Origin: Asinibacterium sp. OR53
GTDB lineage: Bacteria; Bacteroidota; Bacteroidia; Chitinophagales; Chitinophagaceae
Assembly: GCF_000515315.1 (NCBI RefSeq)
Contig: NZ_KI911562.1
Span: forward strand, 3,644,897 to 3,708,896
Direction: 5' to 3'
DNA: 64,000 nt
Of this stretch, positions 1 to 9,003 are shown in pieces. The position numbers were made by a program, and so were the translations under genes. A model generated the notes under the pieces. The model was given only the letters and a program-made list of their open reading frames with translations, was not told the origin of the DNA and did no database searches. How positions within the stretch are numbered: position 1 is the stretch's first letter; each line of letters begins with the position of its first letter.

Positions 1-409
1 CGCCCTTCACCCCTCCCATCCATTTGATGAAATAATTGCGGTGCGAAAGTTTCAGGGCATCAAAAGCCTTCTTCGCTTTGGGCTCATCATCGAGGCATTC
101 CATAAAACCCGGCGGTAATTCCAGTGGCGCCTGATCGATCTGCAACTGCACTTTTACCATGGCGCCTTTCTTTTTATGTATGGCTTTGCGCATAGTGGCG
201 TTGACAGGCAGGATGAATTCGCCTCCGCCCATGGGCATGATCGCAACACTTTTAATGGGATGTGCGTCGAGTTTGCCTTTTACCCTGTATGACTTGCGTA
301 CACCGGGATTCATTTGCTCAGCCACATCTGCCGGCACAACAATATAGGTCCACCCGGTTTTTTCACCCTGCGCCGCAAACTGCGCGATTGTTGCAGTAAA
401 CTGTACCAT
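1..409 (-). CDS. YdeI/OmpD-associated family protein, DUF1905 (3' end outside window)
   Basis: Read on the minus strand from ATG at 409, the frame stays open to the left edge, giving 136 residues and no stop. It begins MVQFTATIAQ, continues with a DUF1905-type beta domain containing GWTYIVVPADVAE and KLDAHPIKSVAIMPMGGGEF, and then SHRNYFIKWM, which matches the start of the C-terminal YdeI helical segment of this family. The family is widespread and sometimes called bacteriocin-protection-like, but its biochemical role is not established. Only 16 bases separate this start from the clpB stop at 426, so it may be transcribed after clpB. The family call is fairly sure; function is unknown. Confidence 0.75.
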   Translation of the reverse strand, partial: MVQFTATIAQFAAQGEKTGWTYIVVPADVAEQMNPGVRKSYRVKGKLDAHPIKSVAIMPMGGGEFILPVNATMRKAIHKKKGAMVKVQLQIDQAPLELPPGFMECLDDEPKAKKAFDALKLSHRNYFIKWMGGVKG

Positions 410-425
410 CTATTAAAGATACATA

Positions 426-3041
426 TTAAGCCTCATGCACTTCTTCATTCCGGAATACCACTACCCCATCGAACGCATCTACCAGTACCCGTTTATTTTT
501 ATCTACTTCACCGGCCAGTATTTTTTTACTGAGCGCATTGGTGATCTGCTTTTGTATCAGTCTTTTCAACGGCCTCGCACCAAATTGCGGATCATATCCC
601 TGTTCAGAAAGGAACTCCAGTAAATAGTCGCTGAAATTCAGTTCTATTCCATTGGCGGCTACCAGCTTGCGTAAGCCTTCCAACTGGATGCGCACAATAT
701 CCATGATCTGTTTTTTCAACAACGGGCGGAACATGATGATCTCGTCTACCCGGTTCAGGAATTCGGGACGTATGGTTTGACGCAGCAGGTTCATGACTTC
801 AACCTTCGCTTTATCAGTAGCTTCTTCTACATTTTTTTCGTCTACATCATCGAAGGCATCCTGTATCAACTGGCTGCCGATATTGCTGGTCATGATGATG
901 ATGGTGTTCTTGAAATTCACCACACGGCCTTTGTTATCGGTCAATCTTCCATCGTCGAGCACCTGCAGTAATACGTTCCATACATCGGGGTGTGCTTTTT
1001 CTATCTCATCCAGCAATACCACACTATAAGGTTTGCGTCTCACGGCTTCTGTCAGCTGTCCGCCTTCATCATATCCCACATAACCGGGAGGGGCACCCAC
1101 CAGTCTCGACACCGTATGTTTCTCCTGGTACTCACTCATGTCGATACGGGTCATCATGCTTTCATCATCGAACAGGTATTCCGCCAAAGCTTTGGCCAGC
1201 TCTGTTTTACCCACACCGGTGGTACCAAGGAAAATAAAAGAACCGATCGGTTTTTTCGGATCCTGTAATCCGGCGCGGCTCCTTCGGATGGCATCGGCTA
1301 CCGCACTGATAGCCTCATCCTGCCCTACTACCCTTTGATGCAATTCATCTTCCAGCAGCAATAATTTTTCCCTTTCTCCCTGCAGCATTTTGGCAACTGG
1401 TATACCGGTTGCTTTGGCCACGGTTTCTGCAATATCTTCCGCATCTACTTCTTCCTTCATCAATCGCCTGTTGGTTTCGCCAAGCTGGTTCAATTGATCG
1501 GTGAATGTTGTAATTTGTTTTTCCTGCTCTTTGATCTTGCCATACCGTATCTCGGCTACTTTGCCATAATCGCCATTGCGTTCGGCTTGTTCTGCTTCCA
1601 GCTTCAGGCTCTCGATCGTAGCTTTCGCACTCTGTATCTTCTCCACTACTTCTTTCTCGTCGCGCCATTTGGCTTTGAGTGTATCTCTTTCCACACTCAG
1701 GTTACTGATCTCAACATTCAGGTCTTTCAGTTTTTCTTCATCATTCTCGCGCTTGATGGCTTCCCGTTCAATTTCCAACTGTCGTATCTGGCGTTCCAGC
1801 GTATCCAGCTCTTCCGGCATTGAATTCATTTCCAGGCGCAGCTTGGCAGCGCTCTCATCAATCAGATCAATCGCTTTATCCGGCAGGAAACGGTCGGTGA
1901 TATACCGGTTCGATAATTCCACTGCGGCAATAATCGCTTCGTCTTTGATACGCACATGGTGGTGTGTTTCATAGCGGTCTTTGAGTCCGCGCAATATAGA
2001 GATCGCGTCCTCTACACTCGGTTCGTCGATCATCACTTTCTGGAAACGGCGTTCGAGCGCCTTGTCTTTCTCAAAATATTTCTGGTATTCACTCAACGTG
2101 GTGGCGCCGATCGCACGCAGTTCGCCTCTCGCCAGGGCCGGCTTAAGGATATTGGCCGCATCCATAGCGCCCTCACCGCCACCTGCGCCTACCAGGGTAT
2201 GTATTTCATCGATGAATAAAATGATCTCGCCATCGCTCTCCGATACTTCTTTCACAACGCCCTTCAAACGTTCTTCAAATTCGCCCTTGTATTTGGCGCC
2301 GGCGATCAACTGTCCCATATCGAGGCCAAAAATGATTTTTCCTCTCAGGTTCTCGGGTACATCGCCATTGACAATACGCATGGCCAATCCTTCGGCAATA
2401 GCCGTTTTACCTACACCCGGTTCACCCACCAGTATGGGATTATTCTTGCTCCTGCGTGAGAGAATATGCAAAGTCCGGCGGATCTCCTCGTCCCTGCCTA
2501 TCACAGGATCGAGTTTACCATCCCTTGCCAGTTCGTTCAGGTTCTTGGCATATTTACTCAGTGAATTGAATTGCGTTTCCTGTGTTTGCGATTTGATGGT
2601 ATCGCCTTTACGCAGGTCTTTGATGGCAGTAATGAGTCCTTTTTCTGTGAGGCCCGCCGCTTTCAGCGTTTTAGCTGCTGCATCGCTTCCTTTCAGCAAT
2701 CCCAACAGCAAGTGTTCCGGGCTCACAAATTCATCATTGAATTCTTTGAGCACGGCATTGGCTTTCAATAAAGCGGTGTTCAGGTCGCGGCTGATGTTTT
2801 GAGCGGCTTCTCCATTAGATGATTTGGGCAATTTGCTGATGTCCTCATCTACTTTTGTTTCAGTGAAGCCGGTATTTACGTTGTTACGTTTCAATAAAAA
2901 AGCAACAGGACTATCCTTATCGGCCAGCAATGCTTTTAACAGGTGATCGGTTTCAATAACGGGGTTCCCGTTGTTAAATGCCACCTGTTGTGCTGCCTGG
3001 ATGGTTTCCTGGGCTTTGATGGTATAATTATTCAGGTTCAT
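426..3041 (-). CDS. clpB: ATP-dependent disaggregase ClpB
   Basis: Hexameric cytoplasmic AAA+ chaperone that pulls polypeptides out of aggregates together with DnaK, DnaJ and GrpE. The 871 residues match the usual length (about 860). The Clp N-domain occupies about 1-150. NBD1 has Walker [10 protein letters not shown] at about 206-214 and Walker [12 protein letters not shown] long coiled-coil middle domain (about 400-530), diagnostic for ClpB rather than ClpA or ClpC, follows. NBD2 has GTTGVGKTE near 610 and [11 protein letters not shown]. There is no IGF/IGL loop for ClpP docking. dnaJ and grpE lie 29 kb away in this window. I see no clear TAnnTTTG box upstream, so a stress-specific promoter is possible. 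Confidence 0.98.
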   Translation of the reverse strand: MNLNNYTIKAQETIQAAQQVAFNNGNPVIETDHLLKALLADKDSPVAFLLKRNNVNTGFTETKVDEDISKLPKSSNGEAAQNISRDLNTALLKANAVLKEFNDEFVSPEHLLLGLLKGSDAAAKTLKAAGLTEKGLITAIKDLRKGDTIKSQTQETQFNSLSKYAKNLNELARDGKLDPVIGRDEEIRRTLHILSRRSKNNPILVGEPGVGKTAIAEGLAMRIVNGDVPENLRGKIIFGLDMGQLIAGAKYKGEFEERLKGVVKEVSESDGEIILFIDEIHTLVGAGGGEGAMDAANILKPALARGELRAIGATTLSEYQKYFEKDKALERRFQKVMIDEPSVEDAISILRGLKDRYETHHHVRIKDEAIIAAVELSNRYITDRFLPDKAIDLIDESAAKLRLEMNSMPEELDTLERQIRQLEIEREAIKRENDEEKLKDLNVEISNLSVERDTLKAKWRDEKEVVEKIQSAKATIESLKLEAEQAERNGDYGKVAEIRYGKIKEQEKQITTFTDQLNQLGETNRRLMKEEVDAEDIAETVAKATGIPVAKMLQGEREKLLLLEDELHQRVVGQDEAISAVADAIRRSRAGLQDPKKPIGSFIFLGTTGVGKTELAKALAEYLFDDESMMTRIDMSEYQEKHTVSRLVGAPPGYVGYDEGGQLTEAVRRKPYSVVLLDEIEKAHPDVWNVLLQVLDDGRLTDNKGRVVNFKNTIIIMTSNIGSQLIQDAFDDVDEKNVEEATDKAKVEVMNLLRQTIRPEFLNRVDEIIMFRPLLKKQIMDIVRIQLEGLRKLVAANGIELNFSDYLLEFLSEQGYDPQFGARPLKRLIQKQITNALSKKILAGEVDKNKRVLVDAFDGVVVFRNEEVHEA

Positions 3042-3172
3042 ATCGTATTTACTTCAGTTTGTTATTTGGGTTCGAAGTACTAATTTGTCTGCAAAAACTA
3101 TTCTAAGCCTTATTTATGCTTTCGATACCTAAATTTCCGGAAAATATGTCTGAAAAACACCGTTCTCACTGC

Positions 3173-4201
3173 ATGAAAGTCAGCCTGGTATGCATTTTCA
3201 TGCTATTCTTTCAGTTGGCACAATCCCAGTACGATTTCAGTGAGCTGGATAAAAAAATGGAGGCTGCCAGGCGGGAACTGGGTGGTCATACGGTGGCTAT
3301 GATCTATAAAGACGGGAAGATCATTTACCAGAAATCCATGGGCGAAGAATTCAACCCCAAAACACAGGCGCCTGTTGCCAGTTGCAGTAAATGGCTGACG
3401 GCTGCACTCGTCATGACTTTTGTAGACGAAGGCAAACTATCGCTCGACGACCCTATTGGCAAATACCTGCCCTTCTTCACCAAATACAACAAAGGATATA
3501 TTACCATACGCCAGTGCCTGGCACATTTAACCGGTATTGAATCGGATGCAGGCCGGCCGTTGAAAGCCATCTTCGACCGTAAGAAATACAAATCACTGGA
3601 AGAGGAAGTGAACGATTTTGCCGCTAAAAAAGAGATCGCCTCCAATCCTGGATTGGAATTCAGTTATAGCGGTATCGGGTTGAATATTGCAGGAAGGGTG
3701 TTGGAAGTTGTTACACGCCGGGGGTTTGAACAACTGATGCAGGAACGCATCACGAGGCCGCTGATAATGCGCAATACTTCTTTTTCCAGTTTCAATGCGG
3801 TAAACCCATCCGGCGGAGCTGTTTCCACTGCCAGTGATTACATGAATTTCCTGGCCATGATCCTGAACAAGGGTGTCTTCAACGGCAAGCGCATATTGAG
3901 CGAGAAAGCCATTAGCGATATGCAAACGGCGCAAACTACTCCTTCCATGATCCGCTATGCGCCCAAAGCTGCGCAAGGATACAATTACGGACTGGGCGAA
4001 TGGATATTGGCCACAGACGAAAATGGTAAAACAACAGCAGTGGCGAGCCCTGGTTTATTCGGCACCTGGCCCATGATAGATAACTGCCGGGGTTATGCCT
4101 GTATATTTTTTACCAAAGGGTTATTGGGTGAAGAAAAGCGTGACCTTTATATGGACATGAAAAAGTCTATCGACGCACAAATCGCTTCTGCCTGCAAATA
4201 G
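3173..4201 (+). CDS. secreted serine hydrolase, class C beta-lactamase / PBP-like fold
   Basis: Exported acyl-serine enzyme of the beta-lactamase/transpeptidase superfamily, of unknown substrate (peptide, ester or peptidoglycan). The open frame begins at 3116, but I place the start at ATG 3173 because a clean signal peptide (MKVSLVCIFMLFFQLAQSQ) begins there; this gives 342 residues. Counted from that Met, the nucleophile motif is S70-C-S-K73 and the second motif is Y165-S-G, where many relatives have YxN. The region expected to hold the HxG/KTG motif reads SPGLFGTWP, which is degenerate. It is divergent from clpB and lies 33 bases before queG. A true antibiotic-degrading role is unlikely from the motifs alone. 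Confidence 0.85.
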   Translation: MKVSLVCIFMLFFQLAQSQYDFSELDKKMEAARRELGGHTVAMIYKDGKIIYQKSMGEEFNPKTQAPVASCSKWLTAALVMTFVDEGKLSLDDPIGKYLPFFTKYNKGYITIRQCLAHLTGIESDAGRPLKAIFDRKKYKSLEEEVNDFAAKKEIASNPGLEFSYSGIGLNIAGRVLEVVTRRGFEQLMQERITRPLIMRNTSFSSFNAVNPSGGAVSTASDYMNFLAMILNKGVFNGKRILSEKAISDMQTAQTTPSMIRYAPKAAQGYNYGLGEWILATDENGKTTAVASPGLFGTWPMIDNCRGYACIFFTKGLLGEEKRDLYMDMKKSIDAQIASACK

Positions 4202-4234
4202 GAGATTGGGCTTACCTTGCACAAAATCTGTTAC

Positions 4235-5167
4235 TTGAGCAGGATCGAAGCATATTCTCACACAGTTAAATCGGTTGCCCGTCAGCTGGGTTTCGATTAT
4301 TGTGGTATCGCTAAGGCGGAGAAGCTCAACGATGATGCAAGAAGGTTGGAAAAATGGCTTCATCAGGGTATGCATGGCAGCATGCAATACATGGAAAATC
4401 ACTTCGACATGCGAACCGATCCTACCTTGCTGGTTCCTGGCGCCAGATCGGTGATCACGCTGTTAAAAAATTATTACCCATCGCAGCAACAATCTGCGCA
4501 TACACCGCATATATCCAAATATGCATTCGGAAAAGATTACCACGAAGTGATCAGGGCTCAACTGAAAGAATTGTTACAGGCCTTAAATGAAAAGATAGGC
4601 GAAATACATGGGCGTGGATTTGTAGATTCAGCGCCGGTGCTGGAAAGAAGCTGGGCCACCAGGAGCGGCGCCGGTTGGATAGGAAAAAACGGCAACCTTA
4701 TTACCAAGCACAGCGGCTCATTTTATTTTATTGCCACACTGATCGTAGACATAGCACTGGATTACGACGATCCTTTCGCAAAAGATTATTGCGGTTCATG
4801 CAGCAGATGCATCGATGCATGTCCAACCGGGGCCATCGAAAATCATAAAGTGATCAATGGAAGTAAGTGTATCAGCTATTACACCATTGAACTGAAAGAC
4901 GCACTCCTGCCGGAACAGATGAAAGACCGTTTTGAAAACTGGATGTTCGGTTGCGATATATGCCAGGATGTATGCCCCTGGAACCGGTTCAGCAAGCCGC
5001 ACCATGAGATCAACTTCACACCCATTCCCGAAATACTCAACCTCAGTACCAAACAATGGGAAGAAATGACGGAAGAAAGTTTCAAAAACATCTTCCGTCA
5101 TTCGCCGCTCAAACGCACAAAATTCAGCGGCATTCAACGCAACCTGCGTTTCATTACCACAGGCTAA
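4235..5167 (+). CDS. queG: epoxyqueuosine reductase QueG
   Basis: Cobalamin-dependent iron-sulfur enzyme that reduces epoxyqueuosine to queuosine in tRNA, the last step of the Q pathway. The N-terminal part has LGFDYCGIAKAE and the cobalamin-binding-type region WLHQGMHGSMQYM. Two 4Fe-4S clusters are visible: CGSCSRCIDACPTGAI and CDICQDVCPW. No ATG fits: the frame opens with TTG at 4217 and again with TTG at 4235. A TACCTTG sequence at 4213-4219 resembles a -7 box and would place the transcript start after 4217, so I prefer TTG 4235 (310 residues, a normal family length). The 3' end overlaps the convergent gene by 14 bases. Confidence 0.93.
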   Translation: MSRIEAYSHTVKSVARQLGFDYCGIAKAEKLNDDARRLEKWLHQGMHGSMQYMENHFDMRTDPTLLVPGARSVITLLKNYYPSQQQSAHTPHISKYAFGKDYHEVIRAQLKELLQALNEKIGEIHGRGFVDSAPVLERSWATRSGAGWIGKNGNLITKHSGSFYFIATLIVDIALDYDDPFAKDYCGSCSRCIDACPTGAIENHKVINGSKCISYYTIELKDALLPEQMKDRFENWMFGCDICQDVCPWNRFSKPHHEINFTPIPEILNLSTKQWEEMTEESFKNIFRHSPLKRTKFSGIQRNLRFITTG

Positions 5168-5756
5168 TCCCCAACTTTAACGAGAAATAATTCAGCCAAT
5201 AATCTACCGATTGATCATAATCGGATTTTTGCATGATGCCGCCGCTCATCAAATAATTACTCCATGGCACCCAACTGTTATAATGTTCAGTAACCGTTTT
5301 AAAGCCATAACCCACACTCAAGATCAGTTTCCTTTTTGCAGTGGCGTTGAGTGTATACCCCAATCCTATATCGGTGTACAGCCCATTGTCGAACCGACTG
5401 CCGCCCTGGGCTGATGACCAATAACTGTACATCATCTTTTGCTGCCAGGGCATGGGCGAAGCAATATTATAGCCCAGGTTGAGGTATGAAAAATAAGCCT
5501 TCTTTTTACCGAAGAAAAACCTGGTATCGGTGAACACAGGTATGCTGCGCAATTTGTAATAATCCATTCCACTCCCCAACCCGAAGGCCCATTGCTTTTT
5601 CCGGATTCCTCCTACTAATTGCCATTGTCCGCTGTAAATATGATCTCCACTCAACACAGCAGCTTGTGGAATGAGGTAAAATTTTTTCTGTTTTTGTTGT
5701 GCTGATGATGCAAGTGTTATCATCAACAACAACAGGCTTACCATATATTGCTTCAT
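5154..5756 (-). CDS. small secreted beta-barrel-like protein, function unknown
   Basis: A 200-residue protein with a signal peptide (MKQYMVSLLLLMITLASSAQ, likely cleaved near AQQ). The mature part is rich in alternating aromatic and polar residues (FYLIPQAAVL, AYFSYLNLGYNIAS, KLILSVGYGF) and ends in LKLGISLW, which resembles the terminal strand of small outer-membrane barrels. No specific family was recognised. It begins just 1 base after the stop of the LVIVD lipoprotein gene and is surely cotranscribed with it. Its role is unknown; an envelope location is inferred. Confidence 0.7.
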   Translation of the reverse strand: MKQYMVSLLLLMITLASSAQQKQKKFYLIPQAAVLSGDHIYSGQWQLVGGIRKKQWAFGLGSGMDYYKLRSIPVFTDTRFFFGKKKAYFSYLNLGYNIASPMPWQQKMMYSYWSSAQGGSRFDNGLYTDIGLGYTLNATAKRKLILSVGYGFKTVTEHYNSWVPWSNYLMSGGIMQKSDYDQSVDYWLNYFSLKLGISLW

Positions 5757-5757
5757 A

Positions 5758-7020
5758 TCAGTTGTTTTGAATGACAGGAATTTTTCCTACAATCTTTGCG
5801 TTATTCACGTCTGAATAATCGATGCAGTACAGTCCCTCTTTTGCAGTGGCGATCGCTATTCCACCCAATGCAATCACATCAGTGGGCTGAAATCCTTTTA
5901 CCTGGCTCAACAATGTAAGGTTATACGGATCACTGGCATTGAACAGTTTGAGTCCTTCCTTGCCATCGCAGATCAATAACAAGTAGCCATCTTTCGACAA
6001 ACCATGTGGGCCACTGAGCGGGTATGATTTGACAAGCACAGGATGCAAAAGGTTTTTCAGGTTGATAATATCCAACTGGTTCGAGTACCCACCGCAAGAA
6101 CTGCCTCCCCATAAGGTTACATAGGCATAATCATCATCCACAATCACAGGGTCACAGGTTCTTACATGTGTGAATTGCGACAGAAATGTGGGTTGATCGG
6201 GATTGCCCGCATTGTAAATGAACATCCCTACCATGCTACCGATGAACAGGTTGTTCTTATAAGGGAAGATCGTTTCAATATTGCCTTGTGACAAGGGGAT
6301 GGATTGCACATAACGCGGTGCGGCTGCTTGCTGAACGTTGAATACTTTCAGGTCGTTCCGGCTCACTGTGTACAGGCGTTGACTCAACTGTGCAAAGCGC
6401 GACAACGATCCGGCAATACCGATAGCAGTGGGAGCTCCGGATGCATTCGCAAGTGCAGAAAAGTATACGTTACCGTATTGTTTTCTCATAATGTCGGCCA
6501 CTGCTGTAAAACTTTGTTCGAAACGGTATGAAACAGCCGTATCGATCCTGATCCACCGGGTGATCACTTTGGTAGTATCAGGAAAAAAATCTGCGTAGAC
6601 CCGTTGCGGAAAAACACCTTGCAATGCCTGCACCAGGCTAACACTGGCAGGATTGCTGATATCAATCGTTACCATATCTGTGTAGCAATCGGCGTACAGG
6701 TAATTACCCTGTATGGCCAGGTCTGCACAGCCCGGTACATGGATGAATGCCTGGTTCACTGGTTTAGCGGGATCCGTGAGGTCTATTACATGTATCCCTT
6801 TGTTCAATTCATTCAGAAAAACATAATGATCTTTTACTACAATTTTTCCTGGTTGTTGCACGGGCTCCGGTGCATCACTTTTGATACCGGCGCGCACTTC
6901 GTCTTTAGTGGCATAAACAGGCCTGTAGAAGGTATAATGTGTGGTGGCTTTGTCTTTGGTGCAGGATACCAGCAACCAAATACATCCGGCGAATGTCAGC
7001 AGCAGCTTTTTCATAAACAT
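5758..7020 (-). CDS. LVIVD-repeat lipoprotein
   Basis: A 420-residue exported lipoprotein. It starts MFMKKLLLTFAGCIWLLVSC, whose LLVSC is a lipobox, so the mature protein is anchored through the Cys. The rest consists of beta-propeller-like LVIVD repeats, for example VHVIDLTDPAKP-type and LDIINLKNLLHPVLV, LKVFNVQQAAAPRYV and MVTIDISNPASV segments. Such proteins are surface or periplasmic beta-propellers of unknown ligand. It lies 44 bases downstream of the sigma-factor partner gene on the same strand and 1 base before the small barrel gene. Either Met1 or Met3 could be the start. Confidence 0.8.
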   Translation of the reverse strand: MFMKKLLLTFAGCIWLLVSCTKDKATTHYTFYRPVYATKDEVRAGIKSDAPEPVQQPGKIVVKDHYVFLNELNKGIHVIDLTDPAKPVNQAFIHVPGCADLAIQGNYLYADCYTDMVTIDISNPASVSLVQALQGVFPQRVYADFFPDTTKVITRWIRIDTAVSYRFEQSFTAVADIMRKQYGNVYFSALANASGAPTAIGIAGSLSRFAQLSQRLYTVSRNDLKVFNVQQAAAPRYVQSIPLSQGNIETIFPYKNNLFIGSMVGMFIYNAGNPDQPTFLSQFTHVRTCDPVIVDDDYAYVTLWGGSSCGGYSNQLDIINLKNLLHPVLVKSYPLSGPHGLSKDGYLLLICDGKEGLKLFNASDPYNLTLLSQVKGFQPTDVIALGGIAIATAKEGLYCIDYSDVNNAKIVGKIPVIQNN

Positions 7021-7064
7021 GCATTTGCGATACTGACACAGGTTATTTACTCACCGTTGCATTA

Positions 7065-8366
7065 CTATTTTCGTTGTGGGAATACATAGACAGCCCTCAA
7101 AGATGGCTGCCACAAATATTGTTTTGTTCCTTCTTGCCGGGAGAGATTGGTGATGAAGAATTTTGCTTGCGGACCCACATAAAGAAATGGTTGCTTGCCT
7201 AGTCCAACATCAAAGCCGGTAGATATGTCTAAGTTTAGTTTTCTGATGAGATCATTGTTGGAGAATAAAAAATTACTTTGTCTGTCATAATGCAATCCAT
7301 TGCTGCCCAATAGCACGCCGACTCCTGCTCCCAATTCCCATCTAAATGGCACTACATGGAACAATTTGAACAGTGTATACAGATGGGCAGAAGCTTCCAG
7401 GAAATGATACCGGTTGGTATATTTCATACTATCTACATTCCTATAGTAATAGCCCCTCGCGCTAGAATAATTCCTGTTTTGTCCGCCTCCGAGAATACTA
7501 TCCTGCCGCGCACCTACATTCATGTAATCCTGGTACAAACCATAACCAATGGCAACTCCGAGGCTGTTTTTCTTTCCGATGGCTTTGTTGAATTCAACAC
7601 CCAGGTTAAAAGAAAAAGCATCATGAAATGCCGGCGGCGTTGGTGTGGCTGTTGATCCATTATTGAAATTGCTCCCGGGTAAGCTGTAATACATATCGGC
7701 ACTGGCTGTATGGGTTCTCAGGATCGAATTGCGTACCCCGCTGCTTCCTGCATTTGCAAACAGGTGTATCTGCCATTTCTTTTTCCTGGCTAGTATTACT
7801 TTTTCTTTTGTAGCTGTTGGGGCTTCCGATGTTACGGGGGGCTTCCGTGCTTGTGCAGTATCAGTCGTTGTTGTTTCCGGCAAAACAGTGGCTGTAAATA
7901 CTTTATTTTTTTCTGCCGTTACCGCATCTGCTTCGGTTGTTTCGATATGCAGTCCTTGTGTTGCCGGTTTTGACCCTTCTATTTTACCCGGCATATTTAT
8001 TTTGCCTGGCTCACCGGTTACAACAACAAAATTTGTTGTTCTTTTTTGTTGATGTTCTATTTCCCGAACTGTCTCTTTTTCTTCAGGCAATTTATTTGTT
8101 GCTGTCTCTTCTGTGTTTGATCGTTGACCATGGGTTGTTACCCGCTGCTTGTTTACTATAGGTTCATGTGCTTTCTTTGTTTGAAATTCCCACCAGATCC
8201 AACTCCCGCCACAACAGATCGCCAACAAGAACAGCCAAAGCACCCACCGGCGCTTTCGCTCCCGTTGCAGGGATCCTGCCACTACCTCCCAGGAAGCGGC
8301 ATCTGGCTGTATCTTCAGATCAGCCAGCTCTTCGCGTACCTGTTGTTCAAACGATCTATCGGGCAT
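7065..8366 (-). CDS. single-pass membrane protein with C-terminal barrel-like domain, likely sigma-factor partner
   Basis: A 433-residue protein. A short cytoplasmic N-terminus (MPDRSFEQQVREELADLKIQ, followed by a conserved-looking ASWEVV segment) precedes one membrane helix (WVLWLFLLAICCGGSWIWW). Then comes a Thr/Glu/Lys-rich linker and a C-terminal part with barrel-like strands (FSFNLGVEFNKAIGKKNSLG, HFLEASAHLYTLFKLF). This layout is common directly downstream of ECF sigma genes in Bacteroidota and suggests an anti-sigma-like or signal-coupling role, which is an inference. I choose ATG 8366, overlapping the sigma gene by 11 bases; the frame is open from 8393. Confidence 0.7.
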   Translation of the reverse strand: MPDRSFEQQVREELADLKIQPDAASWEVVAGSLQRERKRRWVLWLFLLAICCGGSWIWWEFQTKKAHEPIVNKQRVTTHGQRSNTEETATNKLPEEKETVREIEHQQKRTTNFVVVTGEPGKINMPGKIEGSKPATQGLHIETTEADAVTAEKNKVFTATVLPETTTTDTAQARKPPVTSEAPTATKEKVILARKKKWQIHLFANAGSSGVRNSILRTHTASADMYYSLPGSNFNNGSTATPTPPAFHDAFSFNLGVEFNKAIGKKNSLGVAIGYGLYQDYMNVGARQDSILGGGQNRNYSSARGYYYRNVDSMKYTNRYHFLEASAHLYTLFKLFHVVPFRWELGAGVGVLLGSNGLHYDRQSNFLFSNNDLIRKLNLDISTGFDVGLGKQPFLYVGPQAKFFITNLSRQEGTKQYLWQPSLRAVYVFPQRK

Positions 8367-8916
8367 ACTTGTCTTTTTTTCCGTTAACAGCATTTTTCTC
8401 CATCCAACTGATCAGCAAAGCCCTGGCCCTTGAATACTGGGAGCGGCTCGTGCCTTCGCTGATGCCGAGTATCTTCCCAATTTCAACATGCGTGTACCCT
8501 TCTACCGCATGCAGGTTAAAAATGGCCTGGTAACCCGGCGGCAATTGCCTCACCAATGCCAGCAGGTCTTTCATATTCAGCTTCCATTCCGGTTCTGCCT
8601 GCGTAACAGGATGCAGGTGACTGTCTTCGAAAGACAGATCGAGCTGGTACTGCGGTTTTCGCTTGAGATAATTGATGGCGGTATTGACCATGATGCGCCT
8701 GATCCAGGCGCCCAGCTCCCCCTCGGCCTTGTACTGGTGCAGGTTCCCGAATACTTTGATGAAGCCTTGTTGCAACACTTCCTCGGCATCATGCATACTT
8801 TTGGTATACCGGTAACAAACACCCAGCATAGATGCCGCAAACAGGTCATACAACTGCTTCTGCGCAGCGGCATGATGCCTGAGACAGTCTTTTACCAGTT
8901 TCTGCTGATCAACCAT
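8356..8916 (-). CDS. ECF RNA polymerase sigma factor
   Basis: A 186-residue sigma-70 family protein of the extracytoplasmic function type. Region 2 includes YDLFAASMLGVCYRYTKSMH and DAEEVLQQGFIKVFGNLHQY; region 4 includes LPPGYQAIFNLHAVEGYTHV and EIGKILGISEGTSRSQYSRA, a helix-turn-helix that contacts the -35 element. It heads a run of four minus-strand genes (partner membrane protein, LVIVD lipoprotein, barrel protein), so these are its probable operon and perhaps its regulon. The gene is divergent from bioA. No TAnnTTTG box is evident upstream, which would fit self-regulation through an ECF promoter. Confidence 0.95.
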   Translation of the reverse strand: MVDQQKLVKDCLRHHAAAQKQLYDLFAASMLGVCYRYTKSMHDAEEVLQQGFIKVFGNLHQYKAEGELGAWIRRIMVNTAINYLKRKPQYQLDLSFEDSHLHPVTQAEPEWKLNMKDLLALVRQLPPGYQAIFNLHAVEGYTHVEIGKILGISEGTSRSQYSRARALLISWMEKNAVNGKKDKYAR

Positions 8917-8991
8917 TGGTGTGCATTCGTTTAAGTGACACCCGTTGTGCTTGATAACGTTGCATCTGCAATAAAAATAAGGTTTCAGCAG

Positions 8992-8999
8992 TACCTTTA
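8992..8999 (+). promoter_or_regulatory. probable -7 box of bioA
   Basis: TACCTTTA matches the Bacteroidota TAnnTTTG box at 7 of 8 positions and ends 4 bases before the bioA ATG at 9004. No TTG is found at the usual upstream spacing. Its position supports the start at 9004 rather than the earlier in-frame codon at 8935. Confidence 0.45.
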
Positions 9000-9003
9000 C
9001 AGC

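Noticed and set aside
1981..2802. Open frame of 273 codons on the plus strand
   Set aside because: Lies wholly antisense to clpB; Ser/Ala/Leu-rich product typical of a mirrored frame.
3040..3115. tRNA-like GGTTCGAA word near 3068
   Set aside because: No cloverleaf can be drawn around it; an isolated T-loop-like word.
3173..4201. Antibiotic-resistance beta-lactamase
   Set aside because: Only the general serine hydrolase fold is supported; the third motif is degenerate and the family is mostly non-resistance hydrolases.
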